In this document: positions 1 to 10,020 of the stretch, piece after piece
Layout: every line of letters starts with the position of its first letter
Position numbering within the stretch: the stretch's first letter is position 1
NCBI GenBank assembly: GCA_937138255.1
Contig: CAKZOU010000064.1
Location: forward strand, 1 to 64,000
DNA from: an uncultured Paracoccaceae bacterium
GTDB taxonomy: Bacteria > Pseudomonadota > Alphaproteobacteria > Rhodobacterales > Rhodobacteraceae
Direction: 5' to 3'
Length of the DNA stretch: 64,000 bases
Notes under the pieces: generated by a model
The model's input: the letters and a program-made list of their open reading frames with translations, nothing else
What the model was told of the DNA's origin: nothing
Databases searched by the model: none
Translations under genes and position numbers: made by a program

Positions 1-352
1 ACCAAGTGCGCCCTAACTTAACCGGCGCGCCTGCCCGTCTCTGCCTCTGATTTTCACCGAACCTTCCGCGTTACCGCTTTCCGTCCGGGCCGTTGCAGCG
101 TCGCCGCCGCTTCGGTGAGGGGGTATTTACGTCCGGGGTTCGGGGGCCGCAAGGGGTTTTTTCGATAGAATGCGATTTTTTTGATTTTTGCCGAAAATCG
201 CTTGTTTTGAGGGTGTTAGGGTTTGATCGCTTCGTAGATGGTGGGCTTGGCGAAACAATATTACAGCCCGGCGCATCAATCTGGATCAATATCTTGGGTT
301 ATCCACAGAGCCATCCACTAGGGCGCAGGAATTCAGCCTGTCTGAGGCTGAT
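1..352. other. gene-free T-rich stretch with one DnaA box
   Basis: I find no convincing gene here; the open frames have no family resemblance and unusual composition. The stretch holds several T-runs around 155-205, two copies of ATCAAT at 275-289, and a perfect DnaA box at 299-307. This mix of T-rich DNA beside a DnaA box resembles part of a replication origin or a DnaA-regulated promoter, but one perfect box is not enough to call oriC. The neighbouring gene msrQ ends into this region from the right. Confidence 0.4.
299..307 (+). promoter_or_regulatory. DnaA box (TTATCCACA)
   Basis: The nine bases are an exact match to the consensus DnaA box. A weak second look-alike (CATCCACT) follows near 311-319. 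It lies just downstream of a T-rich stretch. Whether DnaA binds here is inference. Confidence 0.4.
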
Positions 353-955
353 TCATGCGGGAATCGGGCGGCGCTTCCACTTCAGACGCAGCGCCAGAAG
401 CCCGAGGATCACCAGAAGATAGAGCAAGGGGCGAATCTGAAAGCCCTTCACCAGCCAGATGAAGTGAAGCCCCGCAAGCACGGCGACCGGATAGGTCAGA
501 AGATGCAGCTTGCGCCACGCAGCGGCCCCGAGCTTGCGAAGGCTGCGATCATTGGAGGTGATCGCCAGCGGCAGCATCAGAACGAGCGAGGCCATACCGA
601 TCGTCACATAGGGCCGTTTGACGATGTCGGCCCAGACGCGGGCGAATGTCTGGACATCGAGAATGGCCCAGACGGCGAGATGCGCGACAACGACAAAGAA
701 GGCGCTGACGCCGATGGCGCGGCGGAAGCGCAGAAGGTTGAGGCCGGTCCATTTCCGCAGGGGCGTAATGAGCAGGATCGCGACGATGAGTTTCAGCGCA
801 TAGATGCCATAGGCGTGCTCCAGCGCCTTGATCGGCTCGGGGCCCATCCGGCCTGTTGCCGCCAGATAGAAGAGCCAGCCGCACCATGCGGCGCTCGCGA
901 CATAGATCGCCCAAGGCGGCACCCGGCGCAGCGGTTTGTTGAGAAAGCTCAGCAT
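353..955 (-). CDS. msrQ: MsrQ, heme-binding membrane subunit of the MsrPQ methionine-sulfoxide repair system
   Basis: Product of 200 aa with about six hydrophobic membrane segments of the ferric-reductase-like type (YedZ family). MsrQ passes electrons from the quinone pool or cytoplasmic flavin through heme b to the periplasmic molybdoenzyme MsrP, which repairs oxidised methionine in envelope proteins. Hydrophobic stretches run through WAIYVASAAWCGWLFYLA near the N-terminus and LLYLLVILGLLALRL near the C-terminus, and several membrane-located histidines could ligate heme. Its ATG overlaps the msrP stop codon by one base (TGATG), so the two are translationally coupled, as expected for an msrP-msrQ operon. 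Confidence 0.92.
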   Translation of the reverse strand: MLSFLNKPLRRVPPWAIYVASAAWCGWLFYLAATGRMGPEPIKALEHAYGIYALKLIVAILLITPLRKWTGLNLLRFRRAIGVSAFFVVVAHLAVWAILDVQTFARVWADIVKRPYVTIGMASLVLMLPLAITSNDRSLRKLGAAAWRKLHLLTYPVAVLAGLHFIWLVKGFQIRPLLYLLVILGLLALRLKWKRRPIPA

Positions 956-1857
956 CAGTAGAAGATCCGCAGGTCCATGCCATCATAGAGGCTGGCGACT
1001 TCTTCTTCATAGCCGTTGAACATCTGCGTCGGGACACGCTGCGAAAACAGGCCGCCGCCGATCTTGCGTTCGGTGGCTTGGGTCCAGCGCGGGTGATCCA
1101 CCTTGGGGTTCACATTACTATAGAAGCCGTATTCGCGCGGGTTGAGCATCGGCCAGCTGGCGGGCGGCTCGTCTGCGACAAGGCTGATCCGCACGATCGA
1201 CTTGATTGACTTGAAACCATATTTCCACGGCACGACCAGCCGGATCGGCGCGCCCGACTGGTTGGCGAGCTGTTTGCCATAGATGCCGGTGGCCAGTATC
1301 GCGAGCGGATGGCGCGCCTCGTCGAGGCGCAGGCCCTCGACATAGGGAAACGGCATCACCTTGCGGCGCACGCCGACCATGACATCGGGCTGCACCACCG
1401 TTTCAAAGGCGACATAGCGGGCCTCAGGCTTGACGCCGACACGATCCAGAACATCGTTCAACTCGACACCGTTCCACGGGACCACCATCGACCAGGCCTC
1501 GACACAGCGGAAACGATAGATCCGCTCCTCGAGATCAAGGCCACCGATCAGGTCGTCTATAGTATAGGTGCCGGGTCGTTCGACGAGGCCGTTCACCTCG
1601 ATCGACCACGGCGATGTGCGAAGGCCGCCGGCGTTGCGGGCAGGGTCGTCCTTGCCCACGCCAAATTCATAATAGTTGTTGTAGTTGGTGATCTCGTCCC
1701 AGCTGTTGGGCTCAAGCGCCTCGGCGCTGGCTTCGCTGCCAAGGAGCGCGGCAGCACCCGTTGCCCCCGCGCCAGCCAGAATCTGGCGTCGGTTAAGCCA
1801 GAGATGTTCGGGCGTCACGTCCGCCTGTGTCAGCGTATTGGTCCAACGTCGTGCCAT
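955..1857 (-). CDS. msrP: MsrP, periplasmic molybdopterin methionine-sulfoxide reductase catalytic subunit
   Basis: Product of 300 aa from the ATG at 1857; a longer frame upstream is ignored because this start leads directly into a twin-arginine signal. The N-terminus has the RRQILAGAGA Tat motif (residues ~22-31), as required for export of a folded molybdenum-cofactor protein. The middle contains the sulfite-oxidase-fold segments typical of YedY, including YRFRCVEAWSMVVPW with the conserved cysteine that ligates Mo. The protein reduces R- and S-methionine sulfoxide in periplasmic proteins with electrons from MsrQ, encoded just downstream with a one-base overlap. A TATAGT hexamer on the minus strand near 1890 could be a -10 element, but I see no strong -35. 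Confidence 0.93.
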   Translation of the reverse strand: MARRWTNTLTQADVTPEHLWLNRRQILAGAGATGAAALLGSEASAEALEPNSWDEITNYNNYYEFGVGKDDPARNAGGLRTSPWSIEVNGLVERPGTYTIDDLIGGLDLEERIYRFRCVEAWSMVVPWNGVELNDVLDRVGVKPEARYVAFETVVQPDVMVGVRRKVMPFPYVEGLRLDEARHPLAILATGIYGKQLANQSGAPIRLVVPWKYGFKSIKSIVRISLVADEPPASWPMLNPREYGFYSNVNPKVDHPRWTQATERKIGGGLFSQRVPTQMFNGYEEEVASLYDGMDLRIFY

Positions 1858-2081
1858 CGGGTCTTTCCTCTCATTTTTCGAGGACACTATAGACCAAGCG
1901 GTTGGGATGGTCCTTTCACGAGTGCGTAGGCGGGCCGTTATCAGCCGCGATGCACAATGAAATCGCTTGGAACGATCTCGCTTCTTCACAGTCGCTTGAA
2001 GGCTGCGCGATCAGATCGGGCTAATGGGCCTTTCTGGCTTGAGCCGCCCATCAACTCTGCCATTCGTCGGGCGCTTTGGCG

Positions 2082-2110
2082 TGATCCGCTCGGCACCAAC
2101 CCCCGTAACC
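2082..2110 (+). promoter_or_regulatory. predicted RpoE (ECF) promoter of the fasciclin gene
   Basis: TGATCC at 2082-2087 is followed after 18 bases by TAACC at 2106-2110. The same -35 hexamer and the same 18-base spacing occur in front of rpoE itself at 15400-15428 (TGATCC, then TATCG). TGATCC is the -35 described for Rhodobacter RpoE. The start codon at 2144 is about 30 bases downstream of the -10. Confidence 0.6.
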
Positions 2111-2143
2111 AGAGCACGATCAACACATGCTAGGGAGAAACCC

Positions 2144-2638
2144 ATGATCCGCAGAACTTTTGTAACATTTGCCTCCGCCGCCGCGATTTCGTCGGCCGTC
2201 GCAATCACCAGCTTTGCGAACGCCAGCGGCAATTCGATGGATATCGTCGACACCGCCGTCAACGCCGGCTCGTTCACCACGCTCGTCGCCGCGGTTCAGG
2301 CCGCGGGCCTTGTCGACACTCTCAAGAGCGAAGGCCCCTTCACCGTCTTCGCCCCGACCGACGAGGCCTTTGCCGCGCTGCCTGAAGGCACCGTCGAAGG
2401 CCTGCTGGCCGACCCCGAAGCCCTTGCCAAGATCCTCACATACCACGTCATCGCCGGCAAAGTGATGTCGACCGATCTTTCGGATGGCATGACCGTAGCC
2501 ACCGTGAACGGCGCGGAAGTGACCATCACCACCATGGGCGGCGTCAAGATCAACGGCGCCAATGTGATTTCCGCCGATATCGAAACCTCGAACGGCGTGA
2601 TCCATGTCATCGATCAGGTGATCCTGCCGCCGATGTAA
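2144..2638 (+). CDS. exported fasciclin-domain protein
   Basis: Product of 164 aa. The start at 2144 follows AGGGAG and begins with a Sec signal peptide (about residues 1-27, cleaved after FANA or ASG). The rest is a single fasciclin (FAS1/beta-Ig-H3) domain, with [15 protein letters not shown] near the start, [15 protein letters not shown] as the conserved H1-like block, LTYHVI in the middle and [14 protein letters not shown] at the C-terminus. FAS1 proteins act in adhesion or bind small ligands; the bacterial function is poorly defined. A TGATCC-N18-TAACC promoter upstream suggests control by the RpoE-ChrR pair encoded at 15.5-16.7 kb. I recall fasciclin proteins among singlet-oxygen-induced proteins in Rhodobacter but cannot verify it here. 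A hairpin follows the stop codon. Confidence 0.93.
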   Translation: MIRRTFVTFASAAAISSAVAITSFANASGNSMDIVDTAVNAGSFTTLVAAVQAAGLVDTLKSEGPFTVFAPTDEAFAALPEGTVEGLLADPEALAKILTYHVIAGKVMSTDLSDGMTVATVNGAEVTITTMGGVKINGANVISADIETSNGVIHVIDQVILPPM

Positions 2639-2648
2639 TCGGTGCCAG

Positions 2649-2675
2649 TGGCCCCGGGCGCAAAGTCCGGGGCCA
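2649..2675. terminator. hairpin between convergent genes
   Basis: A perfect 9-bp stem (TGGCCCCGG paired with CCGGGGCCA) encloses a nine-base loop between the fasciclin gene and the convergent acetyltransferase gene. There is no clear T-run on either side, so it may stop transcription in both directions only weakly. Confidence 0.5.
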
Positions 2676-2688
2676 ATACCGCAGCGCT

Positions 2689-3375
2689 TCAGGCGCGTTC
2701 GAATACCTGTGCGGCCAGAGTTCGCTGAGATTCAAATCCCAATCTGTGGTAAAAGTTTTCCACCTCGGGCTTGGTGGTTTCGACGTGGAGGAATGCATTG
2801 TCTCCCCGCGCCAGGATGCGAGCAATCAAGTGGCGGCAAAGCTGTTTTGCATAGCCTTTGCCACGGTGAGCCTCGTAAGTCGCCACGCCACTAATCTCGG
2901 TCAGGCCGGGCAATTTCATGCGTTCACCCGCCATCGCAACCAGTTGGCCATCAATCTTTATGCCCCAATACTCGCCCAACTCGTGCGTCCTCAACGCGAA
3001 GGGCCCCGGGTGCGCGTCGATGGCCAGTGCCAGCATCTGGTCGGCGTCTGCCGCACTCAGCCGCTCCAGCTTTGGGTCAATCTGCGCGAAAGAGGTATCC
3101 GTCAGATGCATTTGGTGAACGTAGAAGTGATGCACCATCTTGGCGCGGTCGGGGCAGGCAAACAGGCGGTCCTGAGCAATGACCACGCCGCCAAGTTCAG
3201 CGATCAGCGCCGATAAATCCGCAAGGCTTTGATCGCTTTCATCAGGAAGCCCGCCCAGCGGGCTGATCTGAGGCGAAAACCGCTTCGCCTTGCCTGCACC
3301 AAGTGCCTTGCCCGCGTGTCGCGTGACCAAGGTGCCCCAGATGGGATTGTCGAGGAAATGCACATCTGTAGTCAT
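2689..3375 (-). CDS. GNAT-family N-acetyltransferase
   Basis: Product of 228 aa. The C-terminal half carries the acetyl-CoA-binding GNAT motif A (VATYEAHRGKGYAKQLCRHL, about residues 170-190, with R/Q-x-x-G-x-G/A seen as RGKGYA) and a closing segment NFYHRLGFE typical of motif B. The N-terminal ~100 residues are less conserved and may define the substrate. The acceptor cannot be deduced. It lies directly downstream of the MarR-type regulator on the same strand (24-bp gap), so the regulator probably controls it. Base composition appears lower in GC than the core genes nearby, a hint of horizontal acquisition. Confidence 0.85.
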   Translation of the reverse strand: MTTDVHFLDNPIWGTLVTRHAGKALGAGKAKRFSPQISPLGGLPDESDQSLADLSALIAELGGVVIAQDRLFACPDRAKMVHHFYVHQMHLTDTSFAQIDPKLERLSAADADQMLALAIDAHPGPFALRTHELGEYWGIKIDGQLVAMAGERMKLPGLTEISGVATYEAHRGKGYAKQLCRHLIARILARGDNAFLHVETTKPEVENFYHRLGFESQRTLAAQVFERA

Positions 3376-3399
3376 GGCAGTGCCCTTTCGCGTTTTGCG

Positions 3400-3870
3400 C
3401 TAGATGCGATCCAGAAACGGCTTTTCGCGTAATTCGTCTTCGAGGTGATCTAGCTGTGAGAGGATCGGTCCCCGCTGGTCGTCTAGCATCTGGGCCACAC
3501 AGCCCTGAATCAGCGGCCAGACATTGGCCCTGCCATGTTCGACCAGCTCTTGTCCGTAGTCGGTCAGCGAAACGATCCTTTGGCGCTGGTCTACTGGGCC
3601 CGGCTCGGCCGAGACGACGCCCTTCTTGATCAACTGAGCCACAATGCGCGTTGCTCCAGGCTGGCTGATGCCCAGAGCCTCGGCGAGGTTGCCGATCGTC
3701 AGCGGACCGTTCTCGTCGATCGCCGCAAGGGTCGGATAGTGGTTGCCCTGTAGCGGCACTCCGTGGGCTTCCATGACAGATTGGGTTTCGGCCTGCAGCA
3801 TTTCACCGATGCGGCGCAACCGTGAGCCAAGCGTCAGATAACCCCTGCGGCGAACCAGATCCTCGATCAT
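3400..3870 (-). CDS. MarR-family transcriptional regulator
   Basis: Product of 156 aa, usual MarR length. A winged helix-turn-helix lies at about residues 55-115, with LTIGNLAEALGISQPGATRIVAQLIKKGVV as recognition region and the wing PVDQRQRIVSLTDYGQEL following. MarR proteins bind palindromes as dimers and release on small ligands or oxidation. The promoter just upstream contains an almost perfect 18-bp palindrome overlapping the -10, a strong sign of autoregulation. The GNAT gene follows in the same operon and is the likely target; the inducer is unknown. Confidence 0.9.
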   Translation of the reverse strand: MIEDLVRRRGYLTLGSRLRRIGEMLQAETQSVMEAHGVPLQGNHYPTLAAIDENGPLTIGNLAEALGISQPGATRIVAQLIKKGVVSAEPGPVDQRQRIVSLTDYGQELVEHGRANVWPLIQGCVAQMLDDQRGPILSQLDHLEDELREKPFLDRI

Positions 3871-3888
3871 CTCATTATTCCATGCATT

Positions 3889-3928
3889 GTTATATACCTA
3901 GTTATATACCCACGCATGGAAATGTCAA
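3889..3928 (-). promoter_or_regulatory. marR promoter with overlapping palindromic operator
   Basis: Read on the minus strand, TTGACA (3928-3923) and TATAAC (3906-3901) are separated by 16 bases. The -10 is embedded in an 18-bp near-palindrome at 3891-3908 centred on CTAG (16 of 18 positions symmetric). A second TATAAC lies at 3894-3889, 12 bp further, so the half-site is also a direct repeat. An outer inverted repeat CCATGC (3880-3885) / GCATGG (3914-3919) frames it. Confidence 0.65.
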
Positions 3929-3942
3929 CCGAGATGAAAACG

Positions 3943-3972
3943 CAAAGCCCCGCCGGTGAGGACGGGGCTTTG
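3943..3972 (-). terminator. rho-independent terminator of clpB
   Basis: CAAAGCCCCG (3943-3952) pairs with CGGGGCTTTG (3963-3972), a perfect 10-bp stem with a 10-base loop, followed on the minus strand by CGTTTTC. It lies 20 bp after the clpB stop codon. Confidence 0.8.
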
Positions 3973-3992
3973 ACGGCCACTTGCTGCGTTAT

Positions 3993-6608
<2,616 letters not shown>

Positions 6609-6684
6609 CGCATTCTCCTTTTCAAAGCGCCCTGTTTTCCGGTGCCCGACTTTGCGGCACACCCTCTTTCGGGCCTCTACTCTG

Positions 6685-6713
6685 AGATGGGAAGCCAGAT
6701 CGCCCGCTGCAAG
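6685..6713 (-). promoter_or_regulatory. predicted RpoH (heat-shock) promoter of clpB
   Basis: On the minus strand CTTGCA (6713-6708) is followed after 16 bases by CCCATCT (6691-6685). This matches the sigma-32 pattern CTTG(AA)...CCCCATnT. The -10 ends 76 bp before the clpB start codon. Heat-shock control of clpB is well known; its use here is inferred from the match. Confidence 0.65.
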
Positions 6714-6761
6714 TGTGCGTGGCAGAAAACCGATTCAAAACAGGGGCATTCGCCCCCACCC

Positions 6762-6790
6762 TTGACAGGGCCGCCCCGCGGGATCATGTG
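6762..6790 (+). promoter_or_regulatory. possible pyrF promoter
   Basis: A perfect TTGACA lies at 6762-6767. The hexamer 17 bases downstream (CATGTG, 6785-6790) is a poor -10, so only the -35 is convincing. It sits 31 bp before the pyrF start. Confidence 0.35.
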
Positions 6791-6820
6791 CCCCCGAACC
6801 CCGCAGAGAAAGGACCCACG

Positions 6821-7549
6821 ATGTCGAAGCCGCTTGCCGACGACCGCCTGATCGTTGCCCTTGACGTTCCCAACGCCCTTGAGGGTCTGAAACTGGCCGA
6901 GCAGCTGGGCGACGCTGTCAGCTTCTACAAGATCGGCCTCGGGATGCTGACCGGCGGCGGGCTTGCGCTTGCCAACGAGCTCAAGGGCGAGCACGGCAAG
7001 AAGATCTTCCTCGACATGAAGCTCTTCGACATTGGTGCAACCGTCGAGGCCGCCGTCCGCGGCCTTGCTCAGTTCGACCTCGATTTCCTGACCGTGCATG
7101 GCGATCCCCATGTGGTCCGCGCCGCCAAGGCGGGCGCGGGTGGCAAAGACCTCAGGATCCTCGCCGTGACGATCCTCACCTCGCTCGACCGCGCCGATCT
7201 TGACGCAAGCCTCATCAAAGAGGGCGCGCTGGCCGATCTGGTCGTCGAACGTGCGGGCCGCGCTTTCGAGGCCGGTGCCGATGGCGTTATTGCCTCGCCG
7301 CAAGAGGCCGCATTGATCCGCGCCCTGCCCGAGGCCAAGGGCAAGCTGATCGTGACCCCCGGCGTCCGCCCCGCAGGCGCGGCGCTTGGCGACCAGAAGC
7401 GCGTGATGACCCCTGCCGAAGCGATTGCCGCTGGCGCCGATCACGTCGTCGTTGGTCGCCCGATCTGGACCGCCCGCGATCCCCGCGCCGCAGCCGAGGC
7501 TGTCGTGGCCGAGATCAACTCGCCCCAAGCAAAGCGGCCGAACCACTAG
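6821..7549 (+). CDS. pyrF: orotidine 5'-phosphate decarboxylase
   Basis: Product of 242 aa, within family range. It decarboxylates OMP to UMP, the last step of de novo pyrimidine synthesis. The start at 6821 follows AGAAAGGA. Conserved blocks are LIVALDVPN (residues ~9-17), the catalytic Asp/Lys/Asp cluster in FLDMKLFDIGATV (~65-78), VTPGVRP (~180) and the phosphate-binding GADHVVVGRPI (~205-215). It diverges from clpB, with about 210 bp between starts. The next gene, dinB, begins 53 bp downstream and is functionally unrelated. Confidence 0.97.
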   Translation: MSKPLADDRLIVALDVPNALEGLKLAEQLGDAVSFYKIGLGMLTGGGLALANELKGEHGKKIFLDMKLFDIGATVEAAVRGLAQFDLDFLTVHGDPHVVRAAKAGAGGKDLRILAVTILTSLDRADLDASLIKEGALADLVVERAGRAFEAGADGVIASPQEAALIRALPEAKGKLIVTPGVRPAGAALGDQKRVMTPAEAIAAGADHVVVGRPIWTARDPRAAAEAVVAEINSPQAKRPNH

Positions 7550-7602
7550 CGCCAAGTCTTTCCATTGAAGGCATTGGGCGCAAGGCGTATCCTCTCCGGG
7601 CC

Positions 7603-8856
7603 ATGCCCGCCCTTTGCCGCGACTGCCTGACCACCTTTGATGCCGGCGCCCGCTGCCCGGCCTGCCGCAGCCCGCGTGTGTCCTCGCACCCCGAGCTTTT
7701 CGACCTCACGATCGCGCATATGGATTGCGACGCTTTCTATGCCAGCGTCGAGAAACGCGACAATCCCGAGCTGCGCGACAAGCCGATCATCATCGGCGGC
7801 GGCAAACGGGGGGTGGTTTCGACCGCCTGCTATGTGGCGCGTATCAAGGGCGTCAAATCGGCGATGCCGATGTTTCAGGCCTTGAAACTCTGCCCCGAGG
7901 CCATCGTCATCCGCCCGAGGATGGAGGCTTATGTCGAAGCCTCCCGCGCGGTTCGGGCGCTCATGGACGAGCTAACGCCGGTGGTCGAACCCCTCTCGCT
8001 CGACGAGGCCTTCATGGACCTCACCGGCACCGCCCGCCTGCATGGCGCGCCACCCGCCGTCATGCTGGCGCGGCTCGTGAAGCGGATGCAGAGCGAACTG
8101 GGCCTGACCGGTTCGATTGGCCTGTCGCACAACAAATTTCTCGCCAAGGTCGCCTCCGACCTCGACAAGCCGCGCGGCTTTTCGGTGATCGGCAAGGCGG
8201 AAACGGTCGAGTTTCTCCGGCACAAGCCCGTGCGCCTGATCTGGGGCATCGGCCCGGCCGCGCAGGAATCGCTCGAGGCGGCGGGCATCCGCACCTTCGA
8301 CGATCTTTCGCGCTGGGAGATCGATGCTCTGCGCCAGCGGTTCGGCGGCATGGGCGAGCGGCTTTGGCATCTGGCGCGGGGCGAGGATGCGCGGCGCGTA
8401 TCGGCACATACGCCGATCAAGAGCATCTCGAACGAGACGACCTTCTATGAGGACACTGCCAATCCCGTTATCCTCGACGGCCATATCTGGCGCCTGTCCG
8501 AGCAGGTCAGCGCCCGCGCCAAAGCCCGTGAATTGGCTGGCAATGTGGTGACGCTCAAGCTCAAGCGGGCCAACCACCGCTTGCTGTCCCGCCAGCTGGC
8601 CTTGCACCAACCGACCCAATTGGCCGACACGATCTATCGCACCGCCCGCGGCCTCTTTGATCAGGTCGGAGCGGAAGGGCCATACCGCCTCCTGGGCGTT
8701 GGCATTTCCGATCTGGTCCCGTCGAAAGACGCCGACCGCGAAGGCGATCTCCTCGATCCCGGAGCCGGGAGGCGTGCAGACGCGGAGAGAGCGGCGGACA
8801 AGATTCGCGCTAAATTCGGGAAGGACTCGATCGTGAAAGGCCGCGCGCTGCGCTAG
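7603..8856 (+). CDS. dinB: DNA polymerase IV (Y-family) with N-terminal zinc ribbon
   Basis: Product of 417 aa, longer than the ~350 aa of E. coli DinB. Translesion polymerase. Catalytic palm motifs are clear: MDCDAFYASVEKRDNPEL (~41-58) with the first metal-binding Asp, and LSLDEAFMDL (~127-136) with the second. Thumb and little-finger domains follow. The first 25 residues form a four-cysteine zinc ribbon (C5-x2-C8, C18-x2-C21), which E. coli DinB does not have; such a leader may be common in this family of Alphaproteobacteria. The C-terminal clamp-binding motif is not obvious. I found no alphaproteobacterial LexA box (GTTC-N7-GTTC) in the 53 bp upstream. Confidence 0.93.
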   Translation: MPALCRDCLTTFDAGARCPACRSPRVSSHPELFDLTIAHMDCDAFYASVEKRDNPELRDKPIIIGGGKRGVVSTACYVARIKGVKSAMPMFQALKLCPEAIVIRPRMEAYVEASRAVRALMDELTPVVEPLSLDEAFMDLTGTARLHGAPPAVMLARLVKRMQSELGLTGSIGLSHNKFLAKVASDLDKPRGFSVIGKAETVEFLRHKPVRLIWGIGPAAQESLEAAGIRTFDDLSRWEIDALRQRFGGMGERLWHLARGEDARRVSAHTPIKSISNETTFYEDTANPVILDGHIWRLSEQVSARAKARELAGNVVTLKLKRANHRLLSRQLALHQPTQLADTIYRTARGLFDQVGAEGPYRLLGVGISDLVPSKDADREGDLLDPGAGRRADAERAADKIRAKFGKDSIVKGRALR

Positions 8857-9720
8857 CTATTCGGCGGCCAAAGCATCTGGTTCAAATCGTCCGATGCGAG
8901 AGATTCGAGCGACAACGCCCGACATGATTTCCTGAAAGGATGCGAAGTCAGAGTTCATGGTGATCGTTGCTTCATCCATGTACAAAGAGCGATCTATCTC
9001 TATCTGGAGCGCCTGTTGGCCGCGAGAGGGGCGGCCATAGGTCTGGACGATATAGGCGCCAGCGAATGGGATGTTTCGCGCAACTCTCAGCCCTGCATCC
9101 CGGAAAATTTCCTCGACCTCATCGACCAGCTCGCGCGTCGCAGTCGAGCCGAACCTGTCGCCCAGCACGATCTCGGCTCGGGTGCCGCGAGAGCCGCCGA
9201 ACTGAGCGAGCGCATCATGCGGCATAGAGTGGCAGTCAATCAGGATTGCTTCGCCAAATGCCTTGAAATTCTCGTCGAGAAGCGTTTGCAGCGCATCGTG
9301 GTATGGCCGCCAATAGCCGTCGATGCGGGCGTGGGCTTCATCAATCGAAATTTTGCCTCGATAGATCGCGCGGCCGTTGGCCACGACGCGCGGGATCACC
9401 CCAAGGCCGCTGGCGACGCGCGGATTGCTGGATGCTCTGGCAATACCCTCGATCAGCGCTGGATCAAGCTCTTCGGGCGACCGGTTGAGATCGATGAACG
9501 CGCGCGGCGCCCGTGCAACAAGAAGGGCGGCCCCATGAACGGGAGCGCAGGCAAAGAGCCGATCGACATAGGCGTCCTCCGACGACCGAATCTCTGTCGC
9601 GCCAAGCTCGGCGGCCGAAAGAAAATCCGCCGGATAGTCGATGCCCGAATGCGGTGCGGCAAAAACCACGCTGGTGGAGCGAGCCTGCGGGAGTTCGATA
9701 TGGTACGCAGGATGCGTCAA
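8857..9720 (-). CDS. N-formylglutamate amidohydrolase family protein
   Basis: Product of 287 aa. Family enzymes hydrolyse N-formylglutamate to glutamate and formate (last step of one histidine route) or related N-acyl amino acids. Conserved features are FAAPHSGIDYPADF near the N-terminus (His as possible zinc ligand), FIDLNRSPEELDP, and ILIDCHSMPHD in the middle. The only good start is a TTG at 9720 preceded by AAAGGAG at 7-base spacing; there is no in-frame ATG nearby. It is convergent with dinB, with no gap between the stop codons. No hut genes are adjacent, so the substrate is uncertain. Confidence 0.88.
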   Translation of the reverse strand: MTHPAYHIELPQARSTSVVFAAPHSGIDYPADFLSAAELGATEIRSSEDAYVDRLFACAPVHGAALLVARAPRAFIDLNRSPEELDPALIEGIARASSNPRVASGLGVIPRVVANGRAIYRGKISIDEAHARIDGYWRPYHDALQTLLDENFKAFGEAILIDCHSMPHDALAQFGGSRGTRAEIVLGDRFGSTATRELVDEVEEIFRDAGLRVARNIPFAGAYIVQTYGRPSRGQQALQIEIDRSLYMDEATITMNSDFASFQEIMSGVVARISRIGRFEPDALAAE

Positions 9721-9774
9721 ATGCTGTCTCCTTTGCCTTTACGATAGAACACAAAAGAGATTTTCCAAAAGCCC

Positions 9775-9803
9775 TTGATCACCCCTCCGACTCCTTCTAT
9801 AGA
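9775..9803 (+). promoter_or_regulatory. sigma-70-type promoter of tRNA-Val
   Basis: TTGATC (9775-9780), a 17-base spacer and TATAGA (9798-9803) fit a housekeeping promoter. The transcript would start near 9810, about 60 bp before the tRNA. The leader contains an inverted repeat GACGCGG/CCGCGTC at 9814-9833. Confidence 0.55.
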
Positions 9804-9870
9804 CCCCACACCCGACGCGGATCAGCCCGCGTCCTTATTCGTTTAGGGATGCGCTGTTCGTTAGGGTCAT

Positions 9871-9945
9871 GGGCGGTTAGCTCAGCGGTAGAGCACTACG
9901 TTGACATCGTAGTGGCCACTGGTTCGATCCCAGTACCGCCCACCA
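9871..9945 (+). tRNA. tRNA-Val (anticodon GAC)
   Basis: Seventy-five bases including an encoded CCA end. The acceptor stem GGGCGGT (9871-9877) pairs with ACCGCCC (9935-9941), followed by discriminator A and CCA. The anticodon arm is CTACG/CGTAG with loop TTGACAT, so the anticodon is GAC (Val). The T arm has GGTTCGATCC. The D arm TAGCTCAGCGGTAGAGCA is canonical. Confidence 0.97.
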
Positions 9946-10020
9946 TGAATTCACCGGGCCGCTAGGCCTGAACCGAAACCCAAGGCGCAATCGCCGCGCC
10001 GCGACATTGGAGAGATGGAT

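Noticed and set aside
93-422. 109-codon open frame near the left edge
   Set aside because: No family likeness and it overlaps the end of msrQ; composition of a chance frame.
7550-7602. LexA (SOS) box upstream of dinB
   Set aside because: I searched for GTTC-N7-GTTC and found none in the 53 bp; SOS control is not supported from this stretch.
9797-9824. TGATCC-N17-TATAG on the minus strand upstream of the amidohydrolase, as an RpoE promoter
   Set aside because: The spacer is 17 rather than 18, and both hexamers belong to other elements (tRNA-Val -10 and a GC-rich inverted repeat), so coincidence is more likely.
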